Shown one piece after another: positions 44,334-52,976 of a stretch of 64,000 bases of DNA. The notes beneath the pieces are model-generated. The model was not told the DNA's origin, searched no databases, and saw nothing but the letters and a program-made list of their open reading frames with translations. The stretch is taken from the NCBI RefSeq assembly GCF_004346165.1, contig NZ_SLZZ01000011.1:58927-122926 (forward strand). The letters run 5' to 3'. Source of the DNA: Muricomes intestini. GTDB taxonomy: Bacteria > Bacillota > Clostridia > Lachnospirales > Lachnospiraceae. The first letter of the stretch is position 1; every line of letters begins with the position of its first letter. The translations under genes were made by a program, and so were the position numbers.

Positions 44334-44465
44334 TAGAAATAGTGTGATAAAGATTGTATAGATGTTATAATTGATGTTAATTCTGAATATATATATCTGG
44401 CAGATGGTGGAAATAGAACTGTCTGCCGGAAAAGAAATTGGAATGCATCCGCAGGAGGATTAAGT

Positions 44466-44684
44466 ATGTCAAAAACTGACGTAATTGAAATTGAAGGGAT
44501 AGTAGCTGAAAAACTGCCAAATGCAATGTTTAAGGTAGAGCTGGAGAATGGCCATATTGTACTGGCGCATATCAGCGGAAAACTTCGTATGAACTTCATC
44601 AAGATTTTGCCGGGAGACAAGGTAACGTTGGAAATGTCCCCGTATGACCTGAGTAAGGGCAGAATTGTTTGGAGAGATAAATAA
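44466..44684 (+). CDS. infA: translation initiation factor IF-1
   Basis: A 72-residue OB-fold protein: [45 protein letters not shown] and GRIVWRDK. It binds the 30S A site during initiation. In many relatives map lies between adk and infA, but here a 132-base gap without a gene replaces it. Confidence 0.97.
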   Translation: MSKTDVIEIEGIVAEKLPNAMFKVELENGHIVLAHISGKLRMNFIKILPGDKVTLEMSPYDLSKGRIVWRDK

Positions 44685-44691
44685 AAAAGTA

Positions 44692-44721
44692 TTGACTTTG
44701 ACTAAAGTAAGGTGTTATACT
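44692..44721 (+). promoter_or_regulatory. internal promoter before rpmJ
   Basis: TTGACT (44692-44697), 18 bases, TATACT (44716-44721), eight bases after infA. It would give the rpmJ-rpsM-rpsK-rpsD-rpoA-rplQ segment its own transcription. Confidence 0.7.
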
Positions 44722-44803
44722 ATGAAATGGCTGTTTTTGGATAGGTGTGCCTAAAATCAGTCTGAAACGTACAGCTGAGCAAAGGATGGAAGGAGGATTT
44801 GAC

Positions 44804-44917
44804 ATGAAGGTTAGATCATCAGTAAAACCAATTTGTGAAAAATGCAAGATTATTAAAAGAAAAGGAAGCGTCAGAGTAATCTGTGAGAATCCGAAACACA
44901 AACAAAGACAGGGCTAA
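44804..44917 (+). CDS. rpmJ: 50S ribosomal protein L36
   Basis: A 37-residue zinc-ribbon protein: [20 protein letters not shown], then [17 protein letters not shown]. The ligands CxxC...C...H are all present. GGAAGGAGG precedes the start. Confidence 0.96.
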   Translation: MKVRSSVKPICEKCKIIKRKGSVRVICENPKHKQRQG

Positions 44918-45113
44918 TACAGAGCAGGGGATAGTTTGTGTATGAATTAGGCGGCTGACAGCACGATACACCAGGCGGTGTGTGGGGCTGTTTAATATAC
45001 AGTAAGGATACACCATACTGCTTAAGATGCAGGTACCGTAAGTGGTGGGTTTTTATCCTGTATATTGCTTATAATACCCGGTTTTTGCAGAACATTTATT
45101 TGCGCCGGGAAAG

Positions 45114-45189
45114 GGTATACATGATAGGATGTATACCTGGATGCTCAAAAGGAAGAAGGAAGCACCTTTCCTGTAGCCGAAGAGCATCC
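45114..45189 (+). ncRNA. structured leader upstream of rpsM
   Basis: Two strong stems precede rpsM: GGTATACAT/ATGTATACC (45114-45137) and GGATGCTC/GAGCATCC (45139-45146 with 45182-45189). The second encloses a purine-rich GGAAGAAGGAAG run that could pair with CTTTCC. The 318-base gap 44918-45235 has no gene. An autoregulatory leader for the alpha-operon segment is a reasonable guess; I do not recognise a known family. Confidence 0.5.
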
Positions 45190-45235
45190 CAGTTAGGGAC
45201 AATATGATAACAGATTTGAAATGGAGGAAAGACAC

Positions 45236-45604
45236 ATGGCTCGTATTGCAGGTGTAGACTTACCAAGAGACAAACGTGTAGAAATTGGTTTGACTTATAT
45301 CTATGGAATCGGCAGAACAAGTTCAAACCGTATTCTTGCAGAGGCAGGAGTGAATCCTGACACTCGTGTAAGAGATTTAACCAGTGAAGAGGTAAAGAAA
45401 ATCAGCGAAGTAATTGATGAGACTCAGACCGTAGAAGGTGATCTGAGAAGAGAGATTCAGCTGAATATCAAGAGATTGAAAGAAATCGGCTGCTACCGCG
45501 GAATCCGTCATAGAAAAGGCCTTCCGGTGCGTGGTCAGAAGACAAAAACTAATGCAAGAACATGTAAAGGTCCAAAGAGAACTGTAGCTAACAAGAAAAA
45601 GTAA
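45236..45604 (+). CDS. rpsM: 30S ribosomal protein S13
   Basis: A 122-residue S13. [31 protein letters not shown] and the basic tail [18 protein letters not shown] are conserved. ATG 45236 follows GGAGGAAA; the ATG at 45221 overlaps that site. Confidence 0.97.
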   Translation: MARIAGVDLPRDKRVEIGLTYIYGIGRTSSNRILAEAGVNPDTRVRDLTSEEVKKISEVIDETQTVEGDLRREIQLNIKRLKEIGCYRGIRHRKGLPVRGQKTKTNARTCKGPKRTVANKKK

Positions 45605-45643
45605 ACGATATTAATGAGAATTTGAGAAAGTAGGTTAGTTTAA

Positions 45644-46039
45644 ATGGCTAAAAAAGTTACCAAAAAAGTGACAAAAAAACGTGTCAAGAAAAACGTTGAA
45701 CGGGGACAAGCACACATCCAGTCATCTTTTAACAATACAATTGTTACATTGACAGATGCACAGGGGAATGCTCTTTCATGGGCAAGTGCGGGCGGTCTTG
45801 GATTTAGAGGTTCAAGGAAATCTACTCCATATGCAGCACAGATGGCAGCTGAGACAGCAGCAAAAGCAGCATTAGTTCATGGTCTGAAGACGGTAGATGT
45901 TTTCGTAAAAGGTCCTGGTTCAGGAAGAGAAGCAGCAATCCGTGCTCTTCAGGCAAACGGAATTGATGTAACAAGCATCAGAGACGTAACACCGGTACCA
46001 CATAATGGATGCCGTCCTCCGAAACGCAGAAGAGTTTAG
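45644..46039 (+). CDS. rpsK: 30S ribosomal protein S11
   Basis: A 131-residue S11 with a lysine-rich N-terminus ([15 protein letters not shown]), then [18 protein letters not shown] and the C-terminal [17 protein letters not shown]. It contacts the mRNA exit region. Confidence 0.97.
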   Translation: MAKKVTKKVTKKRVKKNVERGQAHIQSSFNNTIVTLTDAQGNALSWASAGGLGFRGSRKSTPYAAQMAAETAAKAALVHGLKTVDVFVKGPGSGREAAIRALQANGIDVTSIRDVTPVPHNGCRPPKRRRV

Positions 46040-46137
46040 CCTCTGGAGTGTTTTGGATATTTACTATGAGAAACGTAAGGCGCGGATATTGTACCTAAGG
46101 GTATTTTTCCGCGGATAATAATAGGAGGAAGCTAAAT

Positions 46138-46731
46138 ATGGCAGTAAATAGAGTTCCGGTTCTTAAAAGATGCCGTTCCTTAGGTATGGATCCAATCTAT
46201 TTAGGAATTAGTAAGAAATCTAACAGACAGTTGAAAAGATCAAATAGAAAAATGAGCGAGTATGGCCTTCAGCTGCGTGAGAAGCAGAAAGCAAAGTTTA
46301 TCTATGGTGTATTGGAAAAACCTTTTAGAAACTATTATGCGAAAGCAAAGAAGATGGAAGGCATGACAGGTGAGAACCTGATGATTTTTCTGGAGAGCAG
46401 ACTGGACAACGTAATGTTCCGTATGGGATTTGCAAGAACAAGAAAAGAAGCAAGACAGATTGTTGATCACAAGCATGTAATGGTAAACGGCAAACAGGTG
46501 AATATTCCTTCTTACCTTGTAAAGGCCGGAGATACAATTGAAATCAAAGAAAAACACAAAGGAAGTCAGAGATACAAGGATATTCTTGAAGTAACAGGCG
46601 GGAATATAATTCCTGACTGGCTGGAGGTTGACGCTGAGAATCTGAAAGCTACAGTGAAAGAACTTCCCAAAAGAGAGGCAATTGACGTGCCCGTTGATGA
46701 AGTGTTAATCGTCGAGTTATATTCTAAATAA
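46138..46731 (+). CDS. rpsD: 30S ribosomal protein S4
   Basis: A 197-residue S4 of the zinc-less form. The S4 RNA-binding domain is RLDNVMFRMGFARTRKEARQ and VNGKQVNIPSYLVKAGD. It nucleates 30S assembly. The start follows AGGAGG. Confidence 0.97.
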   Translation: MAVNRVPVLKRCRSLGMDPIYLGISKKSNRQLKRSNRKMSEYGLQLREKQKAKFIYGVLEKPFRNYYAKAKKMEGMTGENLMIFLESRLDNVMFRMGFARTRKEARQIVDHKHVMVNGKQVNIPSYLVKAGDTIEIKEKHKGSQRYKDILEVTGGNIIPDWLEVDAENLKATVKELPKREAIDVPVDEVLIVELYSK

Positions 46732-46807
46732 TCCCTGATTGGATTAAGCTTGGCACTTAACATGAGTACCCCTCAACATATTTTAGCCCATAAGGAGGGT
46801 CTGTGTA

Positions 46808-47767
46808 GTGTTTGATTTTAATAAACCTAATATTGAAATTACTGAAATTTCAGAAGATAAGAAGTATGGAGAATTTGTTGTGGAGCCTCTGGAAAGAGGA
46901 TATGGAACAACCCTTGGCAATTCCCTAAGGAGAATCATGCTTTCTTCTCTGCCGGGAGCCGCAATCAGTTCTGTTAAGATTGAGGGAGTTCTGCATGAAT
47001 TCAGTTCCATTCCGGGTGTAAAAGAAGATGTAACCGAGATTATCATGAATCTGAAATCATTGGCAATTAAGAATACATCAGAATCAGACGAAGTAAAGAC
47101 TGCATATATCGAATTTGACGGTGAAGGCGTTGTGACAGGTGCCGACATTCAGGCGGATTCCGATATCGAGATTATGAATCCTGACCAGGTCATTGCCACT
47201 TTAAGCGGCGGCAAGGGCAGCAAATTGTACATGGAACTTACCATTACAAAAGGCAGAGGATACGTAAGTGCAGACAAGAACAAAAATGAAGACTTGCCTA
47301 TTGGTGTTATTCCGATTGATTCCATCTACACACCGGTAGAGCGTGTGAATCTTACAGTTCAGAACACACGTGTCGGCCAGATTACAGACTATGACAAACT
47401 TACATTAGATGTATGGACAAAAGGTACATTGCTTCCTGATGAGGCTGTCAGCTTGGCAGCAAAGGTGCTTAGTGAGCATCTGAAGTTATTCATAGATTTA
47501 TCAGAAGTGGCTCAGGCTGCTGAGGTGATGATTGAGAAGGAAGACGACGAGAAAGAGAAAGTACTGGAAATGAGCATTGATGAACTTGAACTTTCTGTCC
47601 GTTCTTACAACTGCCTGAAGAGAGCAGGTATCAACACCGTAGAAGAGCTTACGAACAAAACACCGGAAGATATGATGAAGGTGCGTAATCTTGGACGTAA
47701 GTCATTAGAAGAAGTATTGGCTAAGTTGAAGGAATTAGACCTTGAACTGAATCAGGGTGATGAGTAA
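46808..47767 (+). CDS. rpoA: DNA-directed RNA polymerase subunit alpha
   Basis: A 319-residue alpha subunit. The N-terminal dimerisation domain has [25 protein letters not shown] and the C-terminal domain (about 245-310) has [20 protein letters not shown] and [11 protein letters not shown], which binds UP elements and activators. The start is GTG 46808, nine bases after AAGGAGG. Confidence 0.98.
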   Translation: MFDFNKPNIEITEISEDKKYGEFVVEPLERGYGTTLGNSLRRIMLSSLPGAAISSVKIEGVLHEFSSIPGVKEDVTEIIMNLKSLAIKNTSESDEVKTAYIEFDGEGVVTGADIQADSDIEIMNPDQVIATLSGGKGSKLYMELTITKGRGYVSADKNKNEDLPIGVIPIDSIYTPVERVNLTVQNTRVGQITDYDKLTLDVWTKGTLLPDEAVSLAAKVLSEHLKLFIDLSEVAQAAEVMIEKEDDEKEKVLEMSIDELELSVRSYNCLKRAGINTVEELTNKTPEDMMKVRNLGRKSLEEVLAKLKELDLELNQGDE

Positions 47768-47891
47768 GCGCCCCTGCCTGTGAATTATTTTTTGAATTTT
47801 CCTGTCAGTAAGCCCGATGTGCATGACAGGGCATTTGATTAATAAGCCCGAAGATGCATAACCAAATGTTTCACAATGGAGGATTAAAACA

Positions 47892-48422
47892 ATGGCAAAA
47901 TATAGGAAGCTTGGCAGAACATCTAGCCAGAGAAAAGCTCTGCTCAGAAGTCAGGTAACAGCACTGCTGAGCAATGGTAAGATTGTTACTACAGAAGCTA
48001 AGGCAAAGGAAATCCGCAAGATGGCAGAAGGTCTGATTGCTGCAGCGGTGAGAGAAAAAGACAATTTTGAAGAAGTAACAGTAAAAGCAAAAGTTGCACG
48101 CAAAGACAAAGATGGAAAGAGAGTCAAAGAAGTCGTTGACGGTAAGAAAGTTACTGTATATGATGAGGTTGACAAAACAATAAAAAAAGATTCACCGAGC
48201 AGACTTCATGTGAGAAGAGAGATGCTGAAAGTTCTTTATCCGGTAAAGGAAATTCCGGCTAAAGGAAAAAAGAAAAACGTGAAAGAGATTGATTTAGTTG
48301 ATAAACTATTCTCTGAGATTGCTCCTAAATATGCTGACCGCAATGGCGGATACACCCGAATTGTAAAAATCGGACAGCGTAAAGGCGATGCTGCAATGGA
48401 AGTGCTGATTGAGTTAGTATAA
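47892..48422 (+). CDS. rplQ: 50S ribosomal protein L17, with insertion
   Basis: A 176-residue L17. The usual bacterial core is about 115-125 residues. Here the standard start (KYRKLGRTSSQRKALLRSQ) and end (ADRNGGYTRIVKIGQRKGDAAMEVLIELV) are separated by an extra charged segment of about 50 residues (roughly 58-108, rich in Lys, Asp and Val) and a short Lys-rich loop near 125. Longer L17 forms occur in related Clostridia. Last gene of the ribosomal operon. Confidence 0.95.
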   Translation: MAKYRKLGRTSSQRKALLRSQVTALLSNGKIVTTEAKAKEIRKMAEGLIAAAVREKDNFEEVTVKAKVARKDKDGKRVKEVVDGKKVTVYDEVDKTIKKDSPSRLHVRREMLKVLYPVKEIPAKGKKKNVKEIDLVDKLFSEIAPKYADRNGGYTRIVKIGQRKGDAAMEVLIELV

Positions 48423-48449
48423 CATTCATTAATATTTGACAGAAAAAAG

Positions 48450-48505
48450 AAAAAAGAGGAGACAAAAATATGGTTAATGTCCATATTTTCGTCTCCTCTT
48501 TTTTT
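48450..48505 (+). terminator. terminator of the ribosomal operon
   Basis: 24-base arms with one mismatch (AAAAAAGAGGAGACAAAAAT plus ATGG against its complement), a seven-base loop and a T run. Confidence 0.93.
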
Positions 48506-48556
48506 AATTGTAAAACAATTCTGAAAACGGTGCTCAAAAGGGACTGTCCCTTTTGA
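48505..48556. repeat. dispersed hairpin repeat downstream of rplQ
   Basis: AATTGTAAAACAATTCTGAA, then AACGGTGCTCAAAAGGGACt and GTCCCTTTTGAC. Same composite structure as at 9755-9808. Confidence 0.7.
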
Positions 48557-48584
48557 CTTCCCATGTGCAATTATTACAAATAAT

Positions 48585-48626
48585 GTCAATATTTTAACGT
48601 TAAAAATATAACGTTAAAATATTGAC
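48585..48626. promoter_or_regulatory. 18-bp perfect inverted repeat upstream of adhE
   Basis: GTCAATATTTTAACGTTA, six bases AAAATA-like, then the exact complement. Each arm itself contains the palindrome TTAACGTTAA. The right arm overlaps the -35 hexamer TTGACA (48622-48627), so bound protein would block the promoter. Redox-sensing Rex regulates adhE in many Firmicutes and its sites contain TTAA half-sites, but the spacing differs from the usual TTGTTAAnnnnTTAACAA, so the protein is uncertain. Confidence 0.7.
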
Positions 48627-48650
48627 AATAAGTTCATAATTATGTAAACT
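48622..48650 (+). promoter_or_regulatory. candidate adhE promoter
   Basis: TTGACA (48622-48627), 17 bases, TAAACT (48645-48650) with a TG just upstream (extended -10 type). Confidence 0.6.
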
Positions 48651-48707
48651 AGTTACATGCCAGACATAAAACTAAAGCAGAATTCAATAACAGGAGGAAG
48701 AATAGAA

Positions 48708-51326
48708 ATGGCGAAAAAGGATAAGGCAGTTCTGCCTGATATTGTGGACAGTGCAGAAACACTTGAAGCGAAGATGAAGTCAATGCGGCAGGCACAAAAG
48801 GTGTTTGCTACATACACGCAGGAGCAGGTAGATAAGATTTTCTTTGAGGCAGCTATGGCGGCTAATAAACAGCGTATCCCCCTTGCTAAGTTGGCGGTGG
48901 AAGAAACGCAAAGAGGTGTTGTAGAGGATAAGGTTATTAAGAACCACTATGCGGCAGAGTACACCTATAATGCGTACAGACACACAAAGACTTGTGGTGT
49001 TGTTGAGGAGGATCCGGCATATGGAATTAAGAAAATTGCAGAACCTCTTGGATTGATTGCGGCAGTTATTCCTACCACAAACCCTACGTCCACTGCAATT
49101 TTTAAAACATTAATCAGTTTGAAAACAAGAAATGCTATCATTATCAGCCCTCATCCGGCTGCGAAAAAATGTACTATAGAGGCAGCTAAAATTGTACTTG
49201 ATGCTGCCGTAAAAGCAGGGGCACCGGAAGGAATCATTGGATGGATAGATGCACCTTCCCTTGACCTTACGACACAAGTTATGCGGGAGTCAGATGTTAT
49301 TCTTGCAACAGGCGGACCGGGTATGGTAAAGTCAGCATATTCATCCGGAAAACCTGCATTGGGAGTAGGATCTGGAAATACACCGGTCATTATTGATGAT
49401 ACGGCAGACATAAAAGTGGCCGTAAATTCCATTATCCATTCTAAGACGTTTGACAATGGCATGATTTGCGCCTCCGAGCAGTCGGTGACGGTTCTTGAGA
49501 GCATATATGATGAAGTAAAAAAAGAATTTGCTTATCGCGGGTGTTATTTTCTAAAAAAGGGAGATGAGCTTGATAAGGTGCGCAAGACTATTATCGTCAA
49601 TGGCGCACTTAACTCGAAAATTCCTGGAATGTCAGCATATGATATTGCAAAAATGGCAGGTGTAGACGTTCCGGCTGACACAAAGATTTTGATTGGGGAA
49701 GTGGAATCGGTGGAACCTTCAGAAGAATTTGCACATGAAAAGCTGTCCCCTGTCCTTGCCATGTACAAAGCAAAAACTTTTGATGAGGCCCTGCAGAAGG
49801 CTGAGAGGCTTGTAGCTGACGGCGGATATGGACATACATCTTCTCTCTATGTGCATCCAAGTCAAAAGGAAAAGTTGGCAAAGCATGCAGAGGCGATGAA
49901 GACCGGACGAGTATTGATAAACACACCTTCTTCACAGGGAGGAATCGGCGATCTCTATAACTTTAAACTGCTTCCTTCTCTTACCCTTGGATGCGGCTCC
50001 TGGGGCGGTAACTCTGTATCTGAGAACGTAGGAGTAAAACATCTGCTAAATATAAAGACAGTTGCCGAGAGGAGAGAGAATATGCTTTGGTTCAGAGTAC
50101 CTGAAAAGGTTTACTTTAAGAAAGGATGTATGCCGGTAGCGCTGGATGAGCTTGGGACGATTATGCATAAAAAGAAAGCTTTTATCATAACAGACTCTTT
50201 CTTGTACAAGAATGGTTATGTGGATGCTGTTGAGGCAAAATTGGATGAGATGGGAATTCAGCATTCATGTTTTTTCGATGTTGCGCCCGATCCGACTCTG
50301 CAGTGTGCAAGAAAAGGAGCAGAGATGCTCTCCGCTTTTGAACCGGATACAATCATTGCCTTGGGCGGCGGTTCTGCAATGGATGCAGGAAAGATTATGT
50401 GGCTTATGTATGAGCATCCAGAAGTAAACTTTGAAGATCTGGCTATGGATTTTATGGATATCCGCAAAAGAGTATTTACTTTCCCCAAAATGGGAGAGAA
50501 GGCATATTTTGTAGCAATTCCTACTTCTGCGGGAACAGGTTCCGAAGTGACACCCTTTGCCATTATTACAGACGCAGATACGGGTGTAAAATGGCCCCTG
50601 GCGGACTACGAACTTCTTCCCAACATGGCAATCGTAGATGTTGATAATATGATGACACAGCCCAAAGGCCTGACCAGCGCTTCAGGAATTGATGTTATGA
50701 CTCATGCCATTGAATCCTATGTTTCCATTATGGCTACAGACTTTACCCAGCCCTTGTCCATGAAGGCTGTAAAGACAGTATTCGACTATCTGCCCTCTGC
50801 GTATGATAATGGAGCAGATGACCCAATAGCCCGTGAAAAGATGGCTGATGCTTCTTGTATGGCGGGTATGGCATTTGCAAATGCATTTCTGGGAGTTAAC
50901 CATTCTATGGCACATAAACTGGGTGCTTTCCACCATCTGCCCCATGGTGTTGCCAATGCGGTTCTGCTCACGGAGGTTATGAGATATAACGCGGCTGAAG
51001 CACCTGCCAAGATGGGAACCTTCTCTCAGTATCCATATCCGGATGCTCTGGCAAGATATGCTGAGCTGGGACGCTTTGCAGGGTGTACCGGCAAGGATGA
51101 TAATGAAGTCTTTGAAGATTTTATTGCAAGGCTGGAAATGTTGAAGGAAAAGATAGGAATCAAAAAGTCTATCAAAGAGTATGGTATTGACGAGAAGTAC
51201 TTCCTTGATACATTGGATAATATGGTTGAGCAGGCCTTTAATGATCAGTGTACAGGAGCTAATCCGAGATATCCATTGTTGAAAGAGATAAAAGAGATTT
51301 ATCTGAAATGTTACTATGGAAAATAA
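48708..51326 (+). CDS. adhE: bifunctional acetaldehyde/alcohol dehydrogenase AdhE
   Basis: An 872-residue two-domain enzyme that reduces acetyl-CoA to acetaldehyde and then ethanol, reoxidising NADH. N-terminal aldehyde dehydrogenase domain: IPTTNPTSTAIFKTL, GVGSGNTPVIID and the catalytic Cys in NGMICASEQSV. C-terminal iron alcohol dehydrogenase domain (from about 450): GGGSAMDAGK, the metal ligands in MTHAIESYVS, and HSMAHKLGAFHHLPHG. ATG 48708 follows AGGAGG; the frame from 48657 has no site. It is monocistronic, with its own operator-like repeat and terminator. Confidence 0.97.
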   Translation: MAKKDKAVLPDIVDSAETLEAKMKSMRQAQKVFATYTQEQVDKIFFEAAMAANKQRIPLAKLAVEETQRGVVEDKVIKNHYAAEYTYNAYRHTKTCGVVEEDPAYGIKKIAEPLGLIAAVIPTTNPTSTAIFKTLISLKTRNAIIISPHPAAKKCTIEAAKIVLDAAVKAGAPEGIIGWIDAPSLDLTTQVMRESDVILATGGPGMVKSAYSSGKPALGVGSGNTPVIIDDTADIKVAVNSIIHSKTFDNGMICASEQSVTVLESIYDEVKKEFAYRGCYFLKKGDELDKVRKTIIVNGALNSKIPGMSAYDIAKMAGVDVPADTKILIGEVESVEPSEEFAHEKLSPVLAMYKAKTFDEALQKAERLVADGGYGHTSSLYVHPSQKEKLAKHAEAMKTGRVLINTPSSQGGIGDLYNFKLLPSLTLGCGSWGGNSVSENVGVKHLLNIKTVAERRENMLWFRVPEKVYFKKGCMPVALDELGTIMHKKKAFIITDSFLYKNGYVDAVEAKLDEMGIQHSCFFDVAPDPTLQCARKGAEMLSAFEPDTIIALGGGSAMDAGKIMWLMYEHPEVNFEDLAMDFMDIRKRVFTFPKMGEKAYFVAIPTSAGTGSEVTPFAIITDADTGVKWPLADYELLPNMAIVDVDNMMTQPKGLTSASGIDVMTHAIESYVSIMATDFTQPLSMKAVKTVFDYLPSAYDNGADDPIAREKMADASCMAGMAFANAFLGVNHSMAHKLGAFHHLPHGVANAVLLTEVMRYNAAEAPAKMGTFSQYPYPDALARYAELGRFAGCTGKDDNEVFEDFIARLEMLKEKIGIKKSIKEYGIDEKYFLDTLDNMVEQAFNDQCTGANPRYPLLKEIKEIYLKCYYGK

Positions 51327-51360
51327 TTAGCAGGGCACCATTTAGGAAATAAGGACAGAA

Positions 51361-51490
51361 GTCAAATACTCCGCAGCAAGCGGATGGGGCATCAAACTTG
51401 CAGCGCAGCAAGCTGCAGAGTATTTGACCCTCGCGGCAGTCGCCAAATGAAAATGCAAGCATTTCCGCTTGGCTCGTTGCTCGCGGAAAT
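51361..51490. repeat. 130-bp GTCAAA repeat, full copy
   Basis: Begins GTCAAATACTCCGCAGCAAG, with inverted counterpart GCTGCAGAGTATTTGAC (51412-51428), then TCGCCAAATGAAAATGCAAG and TTGCTCGCGGAAATAAAA. It is closely similar to 26062-26192 and lies between the adhE stop and its terminator. Confidence 0.8.
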
Positions 51491-51529
51491 AAAAATGAGG
51501 ATACCGCAAAGAGCGGTATCCTCATTTTT
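51491..51529. terminator. bidirectional terminator between adhE and the cell-wall hydrolase
   Basis: AAAAATGAGGATACCGC, loop AAAGA, then the 17-base perfect complement. A and T runs at both ends serve both convergent genes. Confidence 0.93.
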
Positions 51530-51533
51530 ATTT

Positions 51534-52637
51534 CTACCAGCTTGGGAAGAACAGATTATTTCCTATGTTTACTCCAGGTCTGTTTGCTGTACCTGCATAG
51601 AGAAAGAAATAACAGTCAGCTACTTCTGCCAGCCTGGCGCCGCTAATTGCATCCTGAGCCACGCTGTATGCAAGATCACTCGGGCCGTTTGAAAGTACGG
51701 TGTCAATGCGTCCGGTCTGTACAGGTTCAAATTGTCCGTAGGCATACACCACATCTGAAATCGAATTAGGGAAGGAGGGACTCTGTACACGATTCATAAT
51801 GACTGTTGCCACGGCCAGCATAGAATTGTAGTCATGCATCGCCTCACAGTCTAATATTGCGGCAAATATATCCAGCTCGCTTCCCGATACACTTGTACCG
51901 CCCGTGTTGATAACAGTACCGCCCGAACCCCTCCCCGGGGTATTAGAAACATTCGCTGCTACAGCTTCTGCCGCGGCGGCTGCCTTTGCTTGTGCTTCTG
52001 CGGCAAGTCTTGCGGCTTCGTCCGCACGGAGCTTTTCCAGTTTGGCATTGTAAGTGTTCAAGTCCGTAGATGTAGCGGCTGCCTTTTTTACTAACTCATC
52101 CTGACGCTCTTTAAGATCTGTCTGCAGCTGCTGCATGGAATTCTGCTGTGCTTCCAAAGTATCTTTTTGGTCAGAAATCTTTTTCTGGGTCTTTTGTAGT
52201 TCAAGAAGCATGTCCCGGTCATAGTCACTGATATTTTGTATAAAGTCTGCTTTATTCAGGAAGTCTGACATATCCTCCGCTGAAAAAAGTATCTGCAGCA
52301 AGCTTGAATTGCCGGTCTCATACATATACTTAATACGGGATTTCATATCTTCGTATTGCTTTGCTTCGTTTGCCTCTGCTTCGGCTAAGGAATCTTTTGT
52401 CCTTTGAATTTCGCCATTGGTAACTTCAACTTGCATTTCATTCGTGGAGATCTCATCACTTATGGAGAGAAGTTCATTATTGATACCTGCAAGCTGCCCC
52501 TTCAAATCTGAAGTTTTGCTTTCCAGACTTTCCTTGTCTTCGGCGTGAACCGGAACGACGGAAAGTACTAATGTGAGAGAGCAGGCAAGAGATACAAGAG
52601 CTCGTCCCACATGTTTTAAGCGCAATTTCATAATCAT
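51534..52637 (-). CDS. secreted SleB-family cell-wall hydrolase with coiled coil
   Basis: A 367-residue exported protein. A signal peptide (1-32, cleavage likely after VPVHA) is followed by a long coiled coil (about 35-215) like that of CwlO/EnvC-type proteins, an Ala-rich linker (215-235) and a Gly/Ser/Thr linker. The C-terminal domain (about 250-367) is of the Hydrolase_2/SleB type, with AAILDCEAMHDYNSMLAVATVIMNRV carrying the catalytic-type glutamate. It probably cleaves peptidoglycan at the cell surface. The start could be ATG 52637 or the next in-frame ATG two codons on; AAAGGA precedes both. Confidence 0.88.
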   Translation of the reverse strand: MIMKLRLKHVGRALVSLACSLTLVLSVVPVHAEDKESLESKTSDLKGQLAGINNELLSISDEISTNEMQVEVTNGEIQRTKDSLAEAEANEAKQYEDMKSRIKYMYETGNSSLLQILFSAEDMSDFLNKADFIQNISDYDRDMLLELQKTQKKISDQKDTLEAQQNSMQQLQTDLKERQDELVKKAAATSTDLNTYNAKLEKLRADEAARLAAEAQAKAAAAAEAVAANVSNTPGRGSGGTVINTGGTSVSGSELDIFAAILDCEAMHDYNSMLAVATVIMNRVQSPSFPNSISDVVYAYGQFEPVQTGRIDTVLSNGPSDLAYSVAQDAISGARLAEVADCYFFLYAGTANRPGVNIGNNLFFPSW

Positions 52638-52725
52638 TAATTCCTTTCTAAATAGTTGTGCTTTGATATTATACTATAAATTGCTTTATTAAGCAAACTT
52701 TGATAGAATAAATTAGAAAATTTTT

Positions 52726-52927
52726 GTAATAGTTCAGCCATCAGCTCGATTCCACCCCAAGGGTACCGTCCTTGTTAAACAACCACACTACGGTTGCTAA
52801 CCAAGGACATGTGCTGCGCTTCATCTCGCTGTGGCAGAGCGCCATATGAATTTTCGGCAGCATATGCATACGAAAGCAAGCTTTCTCCTGCCTACGCTGT
52901 CGAAAATTCGCATGGCTGAACTGTTAC
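52726..52927. repeat. 202-bp repeat with inverted ends, full copy
   Basis: From GTAATAGTTCAGCCAT to ATGGCTGAACTGTTAC. It is nearly identical in length and sequence to 60365-60566; partial copies are at 9493, 24715 and 54641. No open frame inside, so it is a non-autonomous element (MITE-like) or a structured repeat. It fills most of the 339-base gap before the HAD gene. Confidence 0.88.
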
Positions 52928-52976
52928 AAATTTTTATAAAGAATGGTTTTACAAAAAGCAGGAGGACTGGCAATTC

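Noticed and set aside
48585..48626. Firm assignment of the adhE palindrome as a Rex site
   Set aside because: The TTAA half-sites are suggestive, but the sequence and spacing do not match the usual Rex consensus, so only an unassigned operator is claimed.
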